Numbered from the stretch's first letter, positions 42,301-54,226 are shown. The stretch: 64,000 nucleotides of DNA from Pseudorasbora parva (GCF_024679245.1 NC_090178.1:21351713-21415712); one strand, 5' to 3'. Translations and numbers: made by a program. The notes: a model not told the origin generated them from the letters alone.

Positions 42301-43211
42301 TTAAAAGTGTACTGATTACAAAATTTTTGTATCTGCACTTTCCCAATATCCCACCATTGCTGTATTGATATAAAGGAAGACTTTTTAGATTTCCACCCCA
42401 ACCAAAAAACAGAAAAACATTTACAAAAATGAGTGTCTTCAAGTAAAGCGCTATTAAAATGCCAGTATGCACTCTTATTTTTAACAGATTTAATAAAAAC
42501 ACATGCGACTACCATTGAGTGGTCAGAGAAACCAACAGGACAAATTTCACAGGACTTAAAAAATTGTTTCTGATATTTAAAACAATAAAAGCGATCTAAT
42601 CTTGCTAAAGAAATACACTTTTCTTTCACATGTGCCCATGTATACTGCCTGTCATTACAATGAAAATTCCTCCACACATCACAAAGCTGACAGGTTTTAA
42701 TCATATTTAATAATTTACTTCTTGAAGCCATATGTGGCTCAATATGATTCCTATCTAAATCATTACCTGTACAATTAAAGTCACCACCCAATACTAAAAA
42801 ACTTTCCATATTGCATTGTTTTAGATTATCACATAGAGTTTCAAGGAACAACATTCTTTCCATTGATTTTACAGGAGCATAAACATTTATTAGTTCCATA
42901 GTAACATTTTCAAACTTTGCTGTTACCTTAATTAATCTACCTTGTATTATTTCTAAAACGTCATACGATATTGGTAGACAAGTCTTTGAAAAAAGAACAG
43001 CCACTCCAGCACTAAGAGAAGTCTTATGGCTCAGCACAATCCTTCCTTCCCACTCCTTCATCCACTCAACTTCATTGTCCTTTGTGCTATGAGTTTCTTG
43101 CAAAAACATGACGTCTATATTCTTTAATTTCATTAACTCATAAACCTGCGCTCTTTTGCCTGCATCCCTCGCCCCATTTACATTCAGGGAAGATATTTTA
43201 AAATTACTCAT
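39339..43211 (-). CDS. Tx1-type LINE ORF2 (endonuclease, reverse transcriptase)
   Basis: Start taken at the ATG at 43211 (MSNFKISSLNVNGARD), 46 bp after the ORF1 stop; the open frame upstream of it is not needed. 1290 residues, uninterrupted. Endonuclease motifs: LNVNGARD, FLQETHS, INVYAPV, GGDFNCTG, LARLDRFYC and FSDHSMVV. Reverse transcriptase: KNGKAPGLDGLPVDFYKAFW, LLPKKGD, WRPVSLLCTDYKI, ISLDQEKAFDRVDH, GIRQGCALSGMLY and the catalytic SAYADDVLVL. A C-terminal CPFCGERETIFHCFMHC is the CCHC motif of the clade. The endonuclease is what would recognise the target sequence. Confidence 0.93.
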   Translation of the reverse strand: MSNFKISSLNVNGARDAGKRAQVYELMKLKNIDVMFLQETHSTKDNEVEWMKEWEGRIVLSHKTSLSAGVAVLFSKTCLPISYDVLEIIQGRLIKVTAKFENVTMELINVYAPVKSMERMLFLETLCDNLKQCNMESFLVLGGDFNCTGNDLDRNHIEPHMASRSKLLNMIKTCQLCDVWRNFHCNDRQYTWAHVKEKCISLARLDRFYCFKYQKQFFKSCEICPVGFSDHSMVVACVFIKSVKNKSAYWHFNSALLEDTHFCKCFSVFWLGWKSKKSSFISIQQWWDIGKVQIQKFCNQYTFNVTRDMVQSIRSLEMDIIELQALNEATANPNQLRALKGKKGALADLLGTRSQGALVRSRFQNLSEMDAPSKFFFSLERKNGQRKSIQCLKAEDGNVLTEPSDIRKRAVSFYKELYSHSSVDGQLMAEFVSDLPKVSEDSYTELERPLTIEELYNALQNMKNGKAPGLDGLPVDFYKAFWHLLGEDLLAVLSESLEKGKMPLSCRRAVLTLLPKKGDLKELKNWRPVSLLCTDYKILSKSLANRLKKVIGQVIHSDQSYCVPNRSIVDNISLIRDVLEISRLFGKKCGLISLDQEKAFDRVDHTFLWYTFETFGFPPVFTALIKVLYEDIESVLKVNGGLSSPFKIQRGIRQGCALSGMLYSIAIEPMLNKIRTLLDGFTYGSSFPPIKLSAYADDVLVLTSGQDDIDKLVNIVNNYANISSSKVNWAKSSAYSVGKWNKGELVLPGEMVWSQRGLKYLGVFLGDEIIMQRNWENILENVEGRLGRWKWLLPKMSFRGRALIINNIVASSLWHRLAVLEPPVGVLGKIQIKLTNFFWDRLHWLPRSVLYLPKEEGGQGVVDLISRKVAFRLQFVQKFLYSPSISWFGPTCCLLSKVGGWNLRRNIFWTDCCSFNLKFISSFYESVRKAWCTIQVKRSLSYKSLFWFLEEPLVNGARLDLCGNTNSWLLQLLTKAKIVQMKDLIEVAGIGLDNVDALAQRLEIKSTRRVHFILKNFRGNLNEEDWNFLSSKTLPDNTDLFPCMVISKSAIENENVFMNSDDLRDISFDTIGGKSLYKVCVKVLNKEKLKRMDTPWRDHLSVDCEVKPVWASCYKPPLTKNVGDLQWRILHGIVAINAFISVLNPSVQDQCPFCGERETIFHCFMHCERLRPLFVLLEILFSKGNEMFTMIVFIFGFKDCKEKRKKGRLLNFLLGQAKMAVYISRKYKIAHGNSKNIELLFKGLIKARIKHDFIFYSHMKKLELFEEVWSVERMLCWIENEALHFVEEFD

Positions 43212-43257
43212 TATGAGGGATAAAAGCACCAAAAAAAGCCAGGTCCATTTAACTCCG

Positions 43258-44466
43258 TTATTCCTGTGACATATCATTATGCATTGTTTGGGGACGCACT
43301 TTTTGCACAATCTTTTTTAAACGATAGACCTCAGGATTTGACAAACATCTTTCACCTTTTTGCTTCATTAAACTTTTTGCTGAGTCAATGAATAAAGAAA
43401 GATCAGGAAAATAGTCTACAGCTTCAACATTCCTCATTCCTTTAGTACGCTGCAGGAAGTTTTTCATTCTTTCCAAACTGTAACCACTATAATCTTGTTC
43501 CTCAGCTTGAACATCTGAACATTCTCGCTCACTTTCTGAGCCAGAAAAATCACTTGCGTTCAAAACCTCATCAGAACTTTTACTGACAGACTCATCTTGT
43601 GCCTTTTTCTTTGATGTACTTGGTGTCTCACAAGAATTCGACTTCCTTTTCACTGATGGCATTTTAAATACTGCTTCGTCCTCTTTAAGAATTTCACCCT
43701 CCATCTCTTCAAATTCAATATCCATTGTATCATCTATTCTTTTCTCACTTCCCTTTACTTTACTACCTTCTGGTTCTTCTTTGTCCACACTCAAATCCGA
43801 ACCCCCTACAACTTCACTTTCTTTTTCCACACTCTGCCCTTCATTCTGACTTTGAGAACCAGTTTCATCTTCTGTACCATTTGACACCTTTTTTTCCGGA
43901 CAAACGCGTACCAAATGCCCAACTTTCCCACAGCCGAAACACTTCATGCTCTCAGATGTTGCAAAAATTACATAATCAAAACTGTCAATTTTAAATTTAA
44001 ATGCCACATTCAACTCATCAATATCACTCCTCAAAATCATAAACACTTGCCTACGGAAAGACACAACGTGTTTCAACAACGGGGATTTGCAACCCAGAGG
44101 AATTTTTTTAATCGCAGAAACCAACTGTCCATATCGAGACAATTCCCGTTTCAGCGCGTCATCACTAATAAACGGGGGCACATTAGAAAGTAAAACCCTT
44201 CTCGCTGGATTAACAAGTGGAAACACCTTAATCAAACTATCATTGAGATCGATCCCGTGTTCAACCACTGCATTCACTTTTTCGACTTTGTCTAAAAATA
44301 ACACAACAGCCCCATTCATTCTAGACGCCGAACGCACACTACTGTGACCAACCACCTCACCTACCGCTAACACACACTCTTCAACGGAGCACTCAACTCC
44401 AACCGGCACTTTTATTCCATGCTGCCGGGTGAGTTGCTCGTAACTCCCCATCTCCGAATTCGCCAT
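43258..44466 (-). CDS. Tx1-type LINE ORF1 (CCHC nucleic-acid binding)
   Basis: 402 residues from the ATG at 44466. The N-terminal half (about 1-165) has two RRM-like segments (e.g. RRVLLSNVPPFISDDALKRE). A CCHC zinc knuckle, CFGCGKVGHLVRVC, lies at about residues 175-190. The rest is acidic, serine-rich and low in structure, with a basic C-terminal portion. This layout is typical of Tx1-clade ORF1 proteins that bind element RNA. It is intact and ends 46 bp before ORF2. Confidence 0.9.
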   Translation of the reverse strand: MANSEMGSYEQLTRQHGIKVPVGVECSVEECVLAVGEVVGHSSVRSASRMNGAVVLFLDKVEKVNAVVEHGIDLNDSLIKVFPLVNPARRVLLSNVPPFISDDALKRELSRYGQLVSAIKKIPLGCKSPLLKHVVSFRRQVFMILRSDIDELNVAFKFKIDSFDYVIFATSESMKCFGCGKVGHLVRVCPEKKVSNGTEDETGSQSQNEGQSVEKESEVVGGSDLSVDKEEPEGSKVKGSEKRIDDTMDIEFEEMEGEILKEDEAVFKMPSVKRKSNSCETPSTSKKKAQDESVSKSSDEVLNASDFSGSESERECSDVQAEEQDYSGYSLERMKNFLQRTKGMRNVEAVDYFPDLSLFIDSAKSLMKQKGERCLSNPEVYRLKKIVQKVRPQTMHNDMSQE

Positions 44467-44680
44467 GGCAGCCAGTTAAGAAACTGGCTGACTGACACAA
44501 CCTGCTTTCACCACAATTTGTTCAGTGCTTTGTGACCATACACATTAGGAAAAAGAATACTTAGATAAAACCCGTGAGAGAAACAACACTTAAGTAAACA
44601 GACCTTTGAAACTGGAAAGGACTCCACAGTCGCGCTCTGATTCAAACTCCACTCAATCAACAAACGCCCACGCATGCGCA

Positions 44681-44681
44681 C

Positions 44682-44728
<47 letters not shown>
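44681..44728. repeat. (GA)n microsatellite at the 5' flank of the Tx1 LINE
   Basis: GA array abutting the 5' end of the minus-strand LINE, the other half of the split target. Confidence 0.95.
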
Positions 44729-44730
<2 letters not shown>

Positions 44731-45808
44731 GGATTACAAACAGAATTGACAAGTTTCAATTTACTCTTTTGATTATCTTCGTACCTTTATCTTGACTTCA
44801 GTCTGTTTGACTGAATCACAGCTGTTGTATGAGCATGCTTGGCTCAGAGAGCCAAGGGCAATAAATACAGTAATTTAATAAGTTTCGAAAAAGTATGTTT
44901 ATGTTTCTGAACAGAAATACAAAAATGATTTGTGAAGGAAAAGCTTATGAACACAAAAGCTGCCAGGCTGTGATAAAGTATGTGAGACTGCTGCATCAAA
45001 ACACACACATTATTTGCATGAATCCAAACTAAAGACTCATTTCCAGCGCAGGAACTTTCCCCATGAACTAGGGTGGTACTCGGTTTGTTATGACCGCAGG
45101 ACCGCAGGAACCAGGGTCTAAATGAAGTTCCGGGTAAAAATGTCCCCCTTAAAATGTCCCTGCTCGCAAGGTAGTACTTTTCCGGGACTTGGGCGATTGA
45201 ACATGCTGATTGGTTGAGCTCACCCAGCATTTTGTTTCAACCTAAAAGTCAGTTGTTGCGAGAGTCATCAGCGAGAGTTGTTTGCTTAATAATGAAGTTT
45301 AAAAAATACGACTGACGAAAAGGTTCAAGCTTTATTAAGTATATTTGCAGAATTAAGAAGTCCGGTGCGCTCTGGAAACTCGCATGCAGTCCTATGTCAC
45401 CCCACTAATCTTCACGGTACTTTAGACTGTCATGGAAACATAGACAGCAATGTTCCAGGGACAAATTGTTCCAGGTAATTTCAGTGGAAACTATGCTTAA
45501 TTGTTAAGGTCAGTTTGCACACAAAAAAATTAGTTATACAGCCTAAAATGTTATAAAATGTTTACATTTTTAGATTGACAAATGCAACGAACAAACAAAA
45601 ACGCATGTGAAAATTTTGGACATTAACAGACACAAATTCACAATTTTTAACAATTTTCACAAATCAGTTACTCAAACTGAAAGAGTAAAGTGTAATACCA
45701 AAAAAATATATAATATATTATAATGAATATAATATATTATAATAAATATAACTAATATAATAAATATAATATAATTAAAATAATATAAGTACTTTAAAAT
45801 GTATGATG

Positions 45809-45891
<83 letters not shown>

Positions 45892-46300
45892 ATTTTGTAC
45901 ATAATCTAATTTATATTATTATGTTATTGAATGTTTGTGCTTTACTTCTTCCATATACCATAGTGGTCATGTTGCCTGAGATTTTATCATAGTTTAAACT
46001 GAGCTGGCAAATAAAAGTATTTCCCATGGCCTGTGTTCTCATATAAACACCCAAATTGCATTCGGTCCCTGTGTCACTTTGGCCCAACATAATTTTTGGT
46101 CTCATTTTTGTGACACACTCTCACGGAGGGGTTCTCATATCATTTATTCCATCCAGATGAGCCGTGTTGTAATAGAAGCTTGGTTTGGCTCATAATTAAC
46201 TTTCTCATGGGTTCATTTGTAGTGAAGATAAAACAGGAATTTTTCATGAGGAATGAGGCCAGTTCAGCAATGCTCTGTGCTGAGTGTGGACTAGGCTTAC
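44729..46300. other. itga8 intron, repeats only
   Basis: About 45040-45500 looks like a MITE (GCAGGAACTTTCC and GTTCCAGGTAATTT near its ends). About 45700-45895 is very AT-rich and holds an (ATA)n array at 45808-45862 followed by its complement, (TTA)n, a potential hairpin. No exon seen. Confidence 0.5.
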
Positions 46301-46455
46301 CCGCAGGTAAACAGAGTAGTTGTGGCAATGTTGGCGGTCCTCTTGACCCAGAACTAACTGTTGGGTTCTCTGGTGCTGGTGAGTGTCCATGAACAAGATT
46401 CGCTTAACTGCTCCACGCTGCTTCAGCCAATCCAACTGCAGGTCCATTGTCAGAG
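46301..46455 (-). CDS. itga8: integrin alpha-8, exon (thigh)
   Basis: A 155-bp exon from CT|CTG ACA to CTG CGG, phase 0 at its end. LTMDLQLDWLKQRGAVKRIL, then FMDTHQHQRTQQLVLGQEDR and QHCHNYSVYLR. LDxLKQxGAxKRxLFxD and the VYLR|DE junction are conserved in ITGA8. The acceptor is CTCTCACAG, whose pyrimidine tract is part of a (TC)n array of more than 200 bp. Donor GTAAGCC from 46300. Confidence 0.93.
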
Positions 46456-46456
46456 C

Positions 46457-46664
<208 letters not shown>

Positions 46665-46666
<2 letters not shown>

Positions 46667-48623
46667 CACACTATTGTTAGTTTCACATTTACAGAGTATA
46701 ACTCCTGCAATTTCTGCTCGGACCAAACAGGTTTTGGACCATAAAACTTGCACGTTCCTAAGGTTAATGACTAGGGCTTCTGAACAACAATCAAATAGTG
46801 CACCTCACACACACCAGCCTGAGTTACTCTCACAGGCACAGGAACGCACACAGCCACACCTGTTCTTTGTCATCTCCAAAACCATATGCACTGAGTTTTA
46901 ACAGGCCTGTGTTCAGAAGTGCTGGGAAAGAGGCTTTTATTGCCTGTTGGTTTAACTGAGTTTGGCACCTTCTCCATTTTGGCCATTATTGAATCCAAAT
47001 ACAGATGTTTAACAAGTGCTGAGACACACAAACTCACACTGAGCACAACACATATAAATGAAAACTATTAAAATGTCTACATCTTAGCAAGTACCAAGAG
47101 AAAATGTATACTATGTGACAAAATCGTTCGTTTTGCCTGACATTGTTATGCAACATTAGAGTTTTGGAAGTCTCATTAATTTTCATTAACTTATATAAAC
47201 AATATTTAAAATATACTACGAGCTCTGAAATGCAGCGGTTATGATGTAAACAACAACAACAACTGTTCCTAAAGGGTTCACTTATAATACAAAAAAATAA
47301 AATAAAAAATACTATGAACAAAAATGCAATCCTCAGACGCAACACGGGACGGCATTAAAATAAACCATCCACTTGTTTCCAATGCTGAAATCCTTATGAA
47401 GTCTGTACAGAGACGCAAACAAGCTGTTTAAACTGGACACGTGTGTCAAAGCTTCTCTCTTCCAGTTGACCTGTTGTCAACAGGTTTAATTACAGACGGC
47501 ATCAGAGATTTTTATAATGGGTTCTAGTTGCTTTTGACATGATGCTCACATCCAGTGTATTTATTCTAGTGGGCGGGGCCAATGATGTGATAATGTATGA
47601 TTCGTTGGTGTCTTGCTCTGGAGGCAGGCCGTGTGACATCACAAGTTATCCAATATCAGAACAATCTGTTTTTTATGGAAGCCCGTTTCCTCACAATTAC
47701 AAGTTATTAAGTCAGAATTGTGACTATAACTCACAATTGTGAGAAAAAAAAGTCAGAAATCTGAGATAAAAAGTCGCAATTACTCTTTTTATTTTTTAAA
47801 TTTTGTGGCGAAAACAGGCTTCCATAGTTTTTTCGAGCTTGATTAAATAAAAGCTTTTTTTATAATGAGGAGGACGTTTAAGCTTTGAAACTTGCAGAAT
47901 GTCTTAATGGTACAAAGACTTCTGATATGTCAAAACATCAAGACTAATATCATGACCCCCCCTATTGAACTACACAATTCGAAAGCAACATCTACCAATC
48001 AATTCTAATATGCTAATTTGGTGCTCAAGAATCATTTATTTTTATTATCAATGTTAAAAACAATTGGGCTGATTAATATGTAAACAGTCATTTATTTTTC
48101 AGGATTCTTTGAAAAAAGGAAAGATATCCTTTAAAATATGATTTAAAAGTCTTTTCTATCCCGTTTGATCATTTAATAGATATTTGTTGAGTAAAAGTAT
48201 TGATTTCTTTAGAGTATCTGAATAATTTGTAATAAATATCTTAAAAATCATTTAAATATAATTTTATAATAAAAATAAATGGCTGATCATTAATAGTTTT
48301 ATATGTTACAGTCAAGGCTAATGCCATAAAATTATGCAAAATTTCACTCATTTCAATTTATATCAAAAATTGTCATTCGTTTGGAGCCATTTGGTTTGGT
48401 TAAAGACTAAGAATTTTTTTTAAAGCGCGTGGAGAAAATTAATGGGAAACAATCCTTCCGGAGCCAGGTTAAATGCAGACAGATATTCAAGTATGATCGT
48501 TAAGTTTTTTTTTACATACAGAGAAGCACACCCAAAATACATTTCCTCAATACATTTGTTGATAAGAATTCATCAGTTTACTGAAACAAAATGCATTTAA
48601 TACAAAAAAAAAAATGCACTTAC
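46665..48623. other. itga8 intron with repeats
   Basis: 47675-47826 is a small element with inverted ends (TATGGAAGCC and its complement) and internal TCAGAATTGTGA/TCACAATTGTGA sequence, related to 61407-61990. About 48010-48250 is a copy of the dispersed AT-rich repeat also seen near 700 and 55.95 kb. No exon seen. Confidence 0.5.
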
Positions 48624-48679
48624 CTACATAATCAGGAATACCAATCCCAGAGATCTTTGCACACACATTTACTGACAGA
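48624..48679 (-). CDS. itga8: integrin alpha-8, exon (thigh)
   Basis: A 56-bp exon: T|CTG TCA ... GTA|G. LSVNVCAKISGIGIPDYV, with the conserved Cys of the CF.L.VC.. block at the start of the thigh domain. It follows the TG|T codon from the preceding exon and joins G|CT to the next. Acceptor TCTCTTAG, donor GTAAGTG. Confidence 0.9.
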
Positions 48680-48902
48680 CTAAGAGAAAGAAAGAAAGAG
48701 AGAGAGAAGAAATTAGAAGAACAAAATTGAAGTGACGTTGACAAAAGAGAGGCAGAGGATTGTTAATAAGAGTGAAGTGTTTGTAGCCTACATGAAGCTG
48801 AATGGAATGTGGAACGGTAAGGTACTCTGTGCTCCTCAATATTTAATAATTTAATGGAATTTTCCTTTTTCTACACCTTACGCCTGTCCTATCCTTTCCT
48901 CA

Positions 48903-48942
<40 letters not shown>

Positions 48943-51595
48943 CACAGTATGTCCCGAATACGGGCCTATATCTTATATATGGGACTGACAATTCAAAACA
49001 CACTCCATTACAAACATTTTACACACACACACACAAGCTGTAAGGTGAGAGCGCAGAAAAAACCCACTTATTGAAACATGCTCACACCTCTCCAGCTGGT
49101 GCTCAATAACTGTATTTCCGTTATGTTGAACGTGTAATGATATCGGTGCTCGGGGACTCACAACTGCAGTCTTACTGGCTCAACGGGCCAATCCGATGCA
49201 TAGCATTCCACACAACCCAAATATGTCTAATCAGTAACACCCCATTAGGCCCCCTAAACACACTTAGACAGCATTGAGCGTGTCTGAGTTTAAATTAGCG
49301 ATAAACAGCTGGATGCTGTGCCTCATGAACAACACGAAATACCCATGAGGCCATGCCTGATGGAATACAGCATTGTGCATTGTGCTCTAACCATGCAAAC
49401 CCTGCCATGAACCCTCCAGGTATAGTGCATTTTAAAATACATAGAAGAAGTCATGTGTATGATGTACAGTGAGAGAGGAAGGGGAGAGAGAATGCATATT
49501 TAGAGGAGGAAGTGGCCCCACTAATTTAATGATGCCTTGTTAATTCTCCTCCCCCGTGACAAGGGTAAACGTATAATCACGCAGGCCTACAACACATGCA
49601 AACACTGCAGTGCCCAGAGGTTGACCCCGCTGACCCCTGCTCTGACCCCACTGGAGCCCATCTGACATCTGTAATTACTGCCCACTCCTCACTGTATTAA
49701 TGGCACTTGTGTGTGTGTGTGGTTTGACATGAGTCATCTAACACACTTTTATACTCTGCATGTACATTGTGTGTTTTATTGGTAAACCTTCATTAATAAA
49801 GCATTACTGCCTTCAAATAAATATAACTTGCATCAAAAATATTATTTATAGTTAACAAAATTCTTAATTATTATATTTGTTTTATGTACAGTATGACCTT
49901 GTTGACGTGTGGAGTAATGTTTGATGTGATATGTGTTGTCTGTTATTATTGTTAAATGATATTATATCAAATAAATACAATTTTAATTATTCAATTAGAA
50001 AAATGCAAAAACAGAAGCATTTCACTAGTTAATATTATTATTATTTTTATTTATTACATACTAATGGGTCCAAAAACTAGTGAAATATTGAAATACCAAT
50101 AAATTATACTAGAAGAACATCTTTTTCACTCTTAAAATATGCATATTTGTACGTTAGAGTAGCAATATGTATCTTAAGGTACAATTATGACATAAGGTAC
50201 AAAGATGTCCTTTTAAAGGGGTGGTTGCATGCGATTTCACTTTTTTAACTTTAGGTAGTGTGTAATGTTGCTGCTTGAGCATAAACAGTATCTGCAAAGT
50301 TACAGTGCTGAAAGTTCAATGCAAATGGAGATATTGTCTTTTAAAGATAAGGAAGTTTATTGCCTACAAAAACGGCCGGTTTGGACAACAGCGAGCTTCT
50401 TCCTGGGTTGGTTACATCATAAACCCTTGCTAGTCACCGAAGATGTGACTTCTGCCCGTAATGGTAAGGGGCGTGACGTTTCCAGACAACCTGTGCTTGG
50501 CACTGCAGCCAATAAAAATACAGGAAACTACATTTGGCCATCTAACCAATCTAAGACCATTGCATTTTTCGGAGGGATGGGCTTCATAGAAGCAGGAAGC
50601 AAACGAGCCGTTCAAAGGACAGTGGAGACAGCGGTGTGGAATAAAGATAAAATATAAGAAAAAGACAGCGTTTAAAAAAATGAAGTATTAAGACATGTTA
50701 TACTGCACCCCATAAACACAACCAAGCCTAGAAAAAAAACCACGGAACCACCCCTTTAAGGGTACTGCCCCATCGACAAGCTGTTGTACCCCTAAAGATA
50801 ACATTTTTGCTAATATTTTTGTTGTCTAAATGAAGAGTATACATAATAAAATCTAACAAATAAACTCTAGATAGACAGAGGTAGTTTTAACCTTAACCAT
50901 GGTGGTGTTTATTAATCCTCTGGATCTTTTTATGCTCCGTTCTTGTTCAGTTTCTCTCTGTGTTCATCTGTGTCTCAGTATTTCTCTCTGTCTCTCTCTA
51001 TTTCCAACCACAGTTTGTACATTTATTTTACTAAGCTACTATTTTGTTATTGCAGAATTCCACAGTTTAGTTCTTTCGTTTGTCTCTTCGAAACCTCTAG
51101 TCCTTTCTTCCACACGCCAACCCTAACACACAGGCACATGCACCCCAAGCAGACAAACAGATTTGGTATGTTTACAGTCACAAAGCCCAAAAACTGCTTG
51201 TGGGACACAATGTCCATCCACATACAGGGTAAGAATGCAGGGTTGTGTGTATGTTTGTGTGGTTTGGAAGAATGTATTGAGACTTCCAGAAACACTTAGT
51301 TTTACCACAGAGAAGAAGAAAAAACTGCTGTAATGTGGTACCATAGACCACATGGATATAAAACCTCCCAGTCAGCCATAGCTCTTAGGCCTAGACTGCT
51401 TTGGTTTACCCTTAACCAGGACTAAATATCCAAATATCTGTCCCAACAACTGAACACTTCTAGAAGAGATAAATCAAAACATGAACCTTCAAATGTTCTG
51501 TTTTTATGAGCATGAAGTACATAAGAGTCACTCCTTGTGTCAGAAGCTGAAACTGTACTTCAGTAGCTCTAGATAAATCGTCAGTTAACACTTAC
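48680..51595. other. itga8 intron with a TTAA MITE
   Basis: (CA)n at 48903-48940; short CA run at 49021-49034. 50217-50755 is a MITE (own entry). No exon seen. Confidence 0.6.
50217..50755. mobile_element. 539-bp piggyBac-like MITE, TTAA-flanked
   Basis: TTAA at 50213-50216 and 50756-50759. Inverted ends AGGGGTGGTT. An open frame (about 50265-50657) lies inside it but has no known similarity and is probably chance. Confidence 0.75.
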
Positions 51596-51703
51596 CAGGT
51601 TACCATGTCATCAGAATTGGGCATGCGGCAGGACTTGTCTTCAGGGATGAGAATTCTGGGCATCAAAATCAGCTGAGCATTCACAGTGACCACTGGCCTT
51701 GCC
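51596..51703 (-). CDS. itga8: integrin alpha-8, exon (propeller/thigh junction)
   Basis: A 108-bp exon: G|GCA AGG ... ACC TG. ARPVVTVNAQLILMPRILIP, then EDKSCRMPNSDDMVT. RARPVVxVxAxL is the conserved link from the last propeller blade into the thigh domain. Acceptor TGCCAG, donor GTAAGTG from 51595. Confidence 0.93.
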
Positions 51704-54226
51704 CTGGCATTGTTGAGAGACAATAGAGTTGGAATAAAAACGAATACAAAATTACTTATATAACTGATATGATTTTATTGCATATGATTAAATATATGGC
51801 AACCTATTTTATCCATCTCGAAATGATTGGATTGTATAAAGTGGCCATTTTAAATGTGAATAAGAGTTTCTTAAATCAAAATATATAGCTCTTTGACTGT
51901 TAACTACATTCAATTGCTCACATGGCCTAAATGATATCAGGCAAGAGGCTTTTTATTTATTTCTCTTTTTATGTAGAATAACATGTACCTATGAATATCA
52001 CAGGAACATGCATTAAGAAAATAAATCGTGTCCATTTTGATTTAATGACTTTAAATGTAACGTGAGCAAATTTAGCCATTATTTCTAGCTTTTGCCATTT
52101 TGCTAACTTTCCCAACACAACAAAAATCTTTCTATTAGCAAACCTGAATATTCAAAGTGTTCGGCAAGAAGAAAGCATTTCTGATTAGCTAAATAAGCTA
52201 TTTGAAGTTATTTCTCAGGTCTCCTATTTCAGTGATATGTCAGATAGAATAAACATTCAATGTAAAACTGTATTACATGAAGAATCACTTAAAGAACATT
52301 TAACCAAGAGAAACTAAACATTCAGAGTCTAATAAAACATCAGACAGGCTGAATAAATGAGAACTTAACATGAGGTCAGTCTCTGCTCTGCTCCGGTCTC
52401 ACATTCACTCTGTTGAGACTAGCACTCAAACTGGATTAACAGTGGAAATGTTAGCTTACACAAATACACCAGAGCCCACTACAGCTAATCGCTTTAACAC
52501 TGACACCGAGACACCGCTTGTGTGTGAGAGTGTGTGCTGGGGCATGTTCATACGTCTGTGTGTTTTTGGTGGCTTTGAGGCAGGAAAAAGGGACTATTTT
52601 GAAACATTTCTGAGGGAAACCTGAGCTGAAACACCCAATCGAAGTCTTGGCTACTTAAACTTGCCACAAGTCTGTAGATAATGTTTGCTGACTGTACTCC
52701 TGTCAACTACAACTGAAGAATTGTTCATGAATGCATAATGAAGCTAGACATTTGTTATTGTCATTTGTTATAGACAATATAGTCTGTTATGCAATTTGAA
52801 AATATGTTACTATCATATAGAGGAACGGAGAAAAACTATTTCAAGTGTATCAGGTTACCTTCCAGCCAAACCTCAAACACAGGTGTTTTCTGTGCCGTTC
52901 ACTTTAATTGAAAAAACGTGTGTAGTGAAAGCTGTAGGTGAGTTTAGGCCAGAATAAGTGTGTGTTGCTACAACTAGTGTGTATATATTTGTAGAAAAAC
53001 ACAAATAATATCTAACATTTATTTTAAGTACATAAAAATGATCTATTATCTATTAGCTAGGACCCAGAAAATTTAATTTTTTTAGCAATGAATGAAAAAG
53101 TCTATCCTTTCTAATTACATAATTATTGTTTCTTATTAGAGTTCTCTAAACTTTTAAATGAAATTTTTTAAAATGTCCTAGAAAGTTTTTCAGATTTTGA
53201 TCATTTTTAATTAAACATACTTCAAATAAATAAGACACCAATAACAGGTTAGGTAAAAAATATATGATATAACATAATGTAAAAGTGGATATATAAAAAA
53301 TATATATTTTTGTATATATTTGCTCTTCTATTCCTTTTTTTCCTGCCAAGTAAATGTATTGCGACATGTTTTTCTGTGGTTGAAAAAGATTTGCCAATTT
53401 TGTGAGAGATGATCATTTCGGACAATGCCATTGGAGCACTAGCATTATTTGAATGCTGAGACTTAGGATGTGTTGAAACATTTGGTGTATTAAAACAAAC
53501 CCTGAGGCAATTCTGTTAGTGCGGTTCATTTGAATAAGTGCAAACGTTGCCATCCAAACCCTGGTGTGCGCCAAACAAGCAGGCCCAGACCACAGGAAAA
53601 ATGGGTCTTGGTCTGCTTCCAAAAGAAAAAAACAGGTATGCTTGAGCATTTTGCCTGGGTCACGTGACCCAAGCAGAATGCTCAAGCATACCTGTTTTTT
53701 CTCATGATAGTCACGATGTTGCCCATCACAGTTCGGTACAGGTAGAACCGTGTCGACTCGCAACAGGTCTTTGTTTGTGTAAGTGAATGACAAGGAATTC
53801 CTGCCGCTGTTTTGACTCCTTTAAACATTTTATAAGCTCTTCACGAGTTTTGAGCAGGTCAAAATACCATCATATGTCTACGCACAAACGACAAGTGCAT
53901 TAAGGTCCGCACACCATCATGAAATATACATAATAAAGCCGACAAATCAGGTTATGAACATATCCCTATTCCATTGGGTTTGTTACATTCGCATCTTTAG
54001 GTTCGGTGTTAAAATGCCAATGTGAACACTAAGCGTACCAGGAGTAAATATTTTGGTCCAGACCACGTGAATCGAATCACAAGTGTGAAAACACCCTGAA
54101 AGCTGAGAAACAGAAAACTCAAAACCAAAAATGGCCATTGCGTGTTACAACTTATGTGAATGTGTGACATGCACCATTGTAATGACAATGTTGTATGTAG
54201 TGCATTTAAAATGTAAAATGTCTCAC
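51704..54226. other. itga8 intron with a MITE and a perfect-arm hairpin
   Basis: Mostly AT-rich. About 53440-54100 appears to be a MITE (ends TGTTGAAACATTTGG and GTGTGAAAACACCC). The hairpin at 53627-53700 lies inside it. No exon seen. Confidence 0.5.
53627..53700. repeat. 74-bp near-perfect palindrome
   Basis: Arms 53627-53663 and 53664-53700 are 37 bp each, no loop, with two mismatches. Starts AAAAAACAGGTATGCTTGAG; the centre is GGGTCACGTGACCC. A foldable cruciform or hairpin RNA. Confidence 0.95.

Larger units (their letters stand above)
39239..44680 (-). mobile_element. full-length Tx1-clade LINE inserted in a (GA)n microsatellite
   Basis: About 5.44 kb on the minus strand with two intact ORFs: ORF1 44466-43258 and ORF2 43211-39339. 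(GA)n lies at both ends (39193-39238 and 44681-44728), so the insertion split a GA/TC microsatellite and any target duplication is hidden in it. The 5' UTR (44467-44680) has ACGCATGCGCACG near 44668, an NRF1-like core that may be its promoter. Some Tx1-clade LINEs of fishes are known to be specific for microsatellites. Confidence 0.85.

Noticed and set aside
50265..50657. 130-residue plus-strand frame
   Set aside because: It lies inside a 539-bp MITE and shows no recognisable domain; probably chance.
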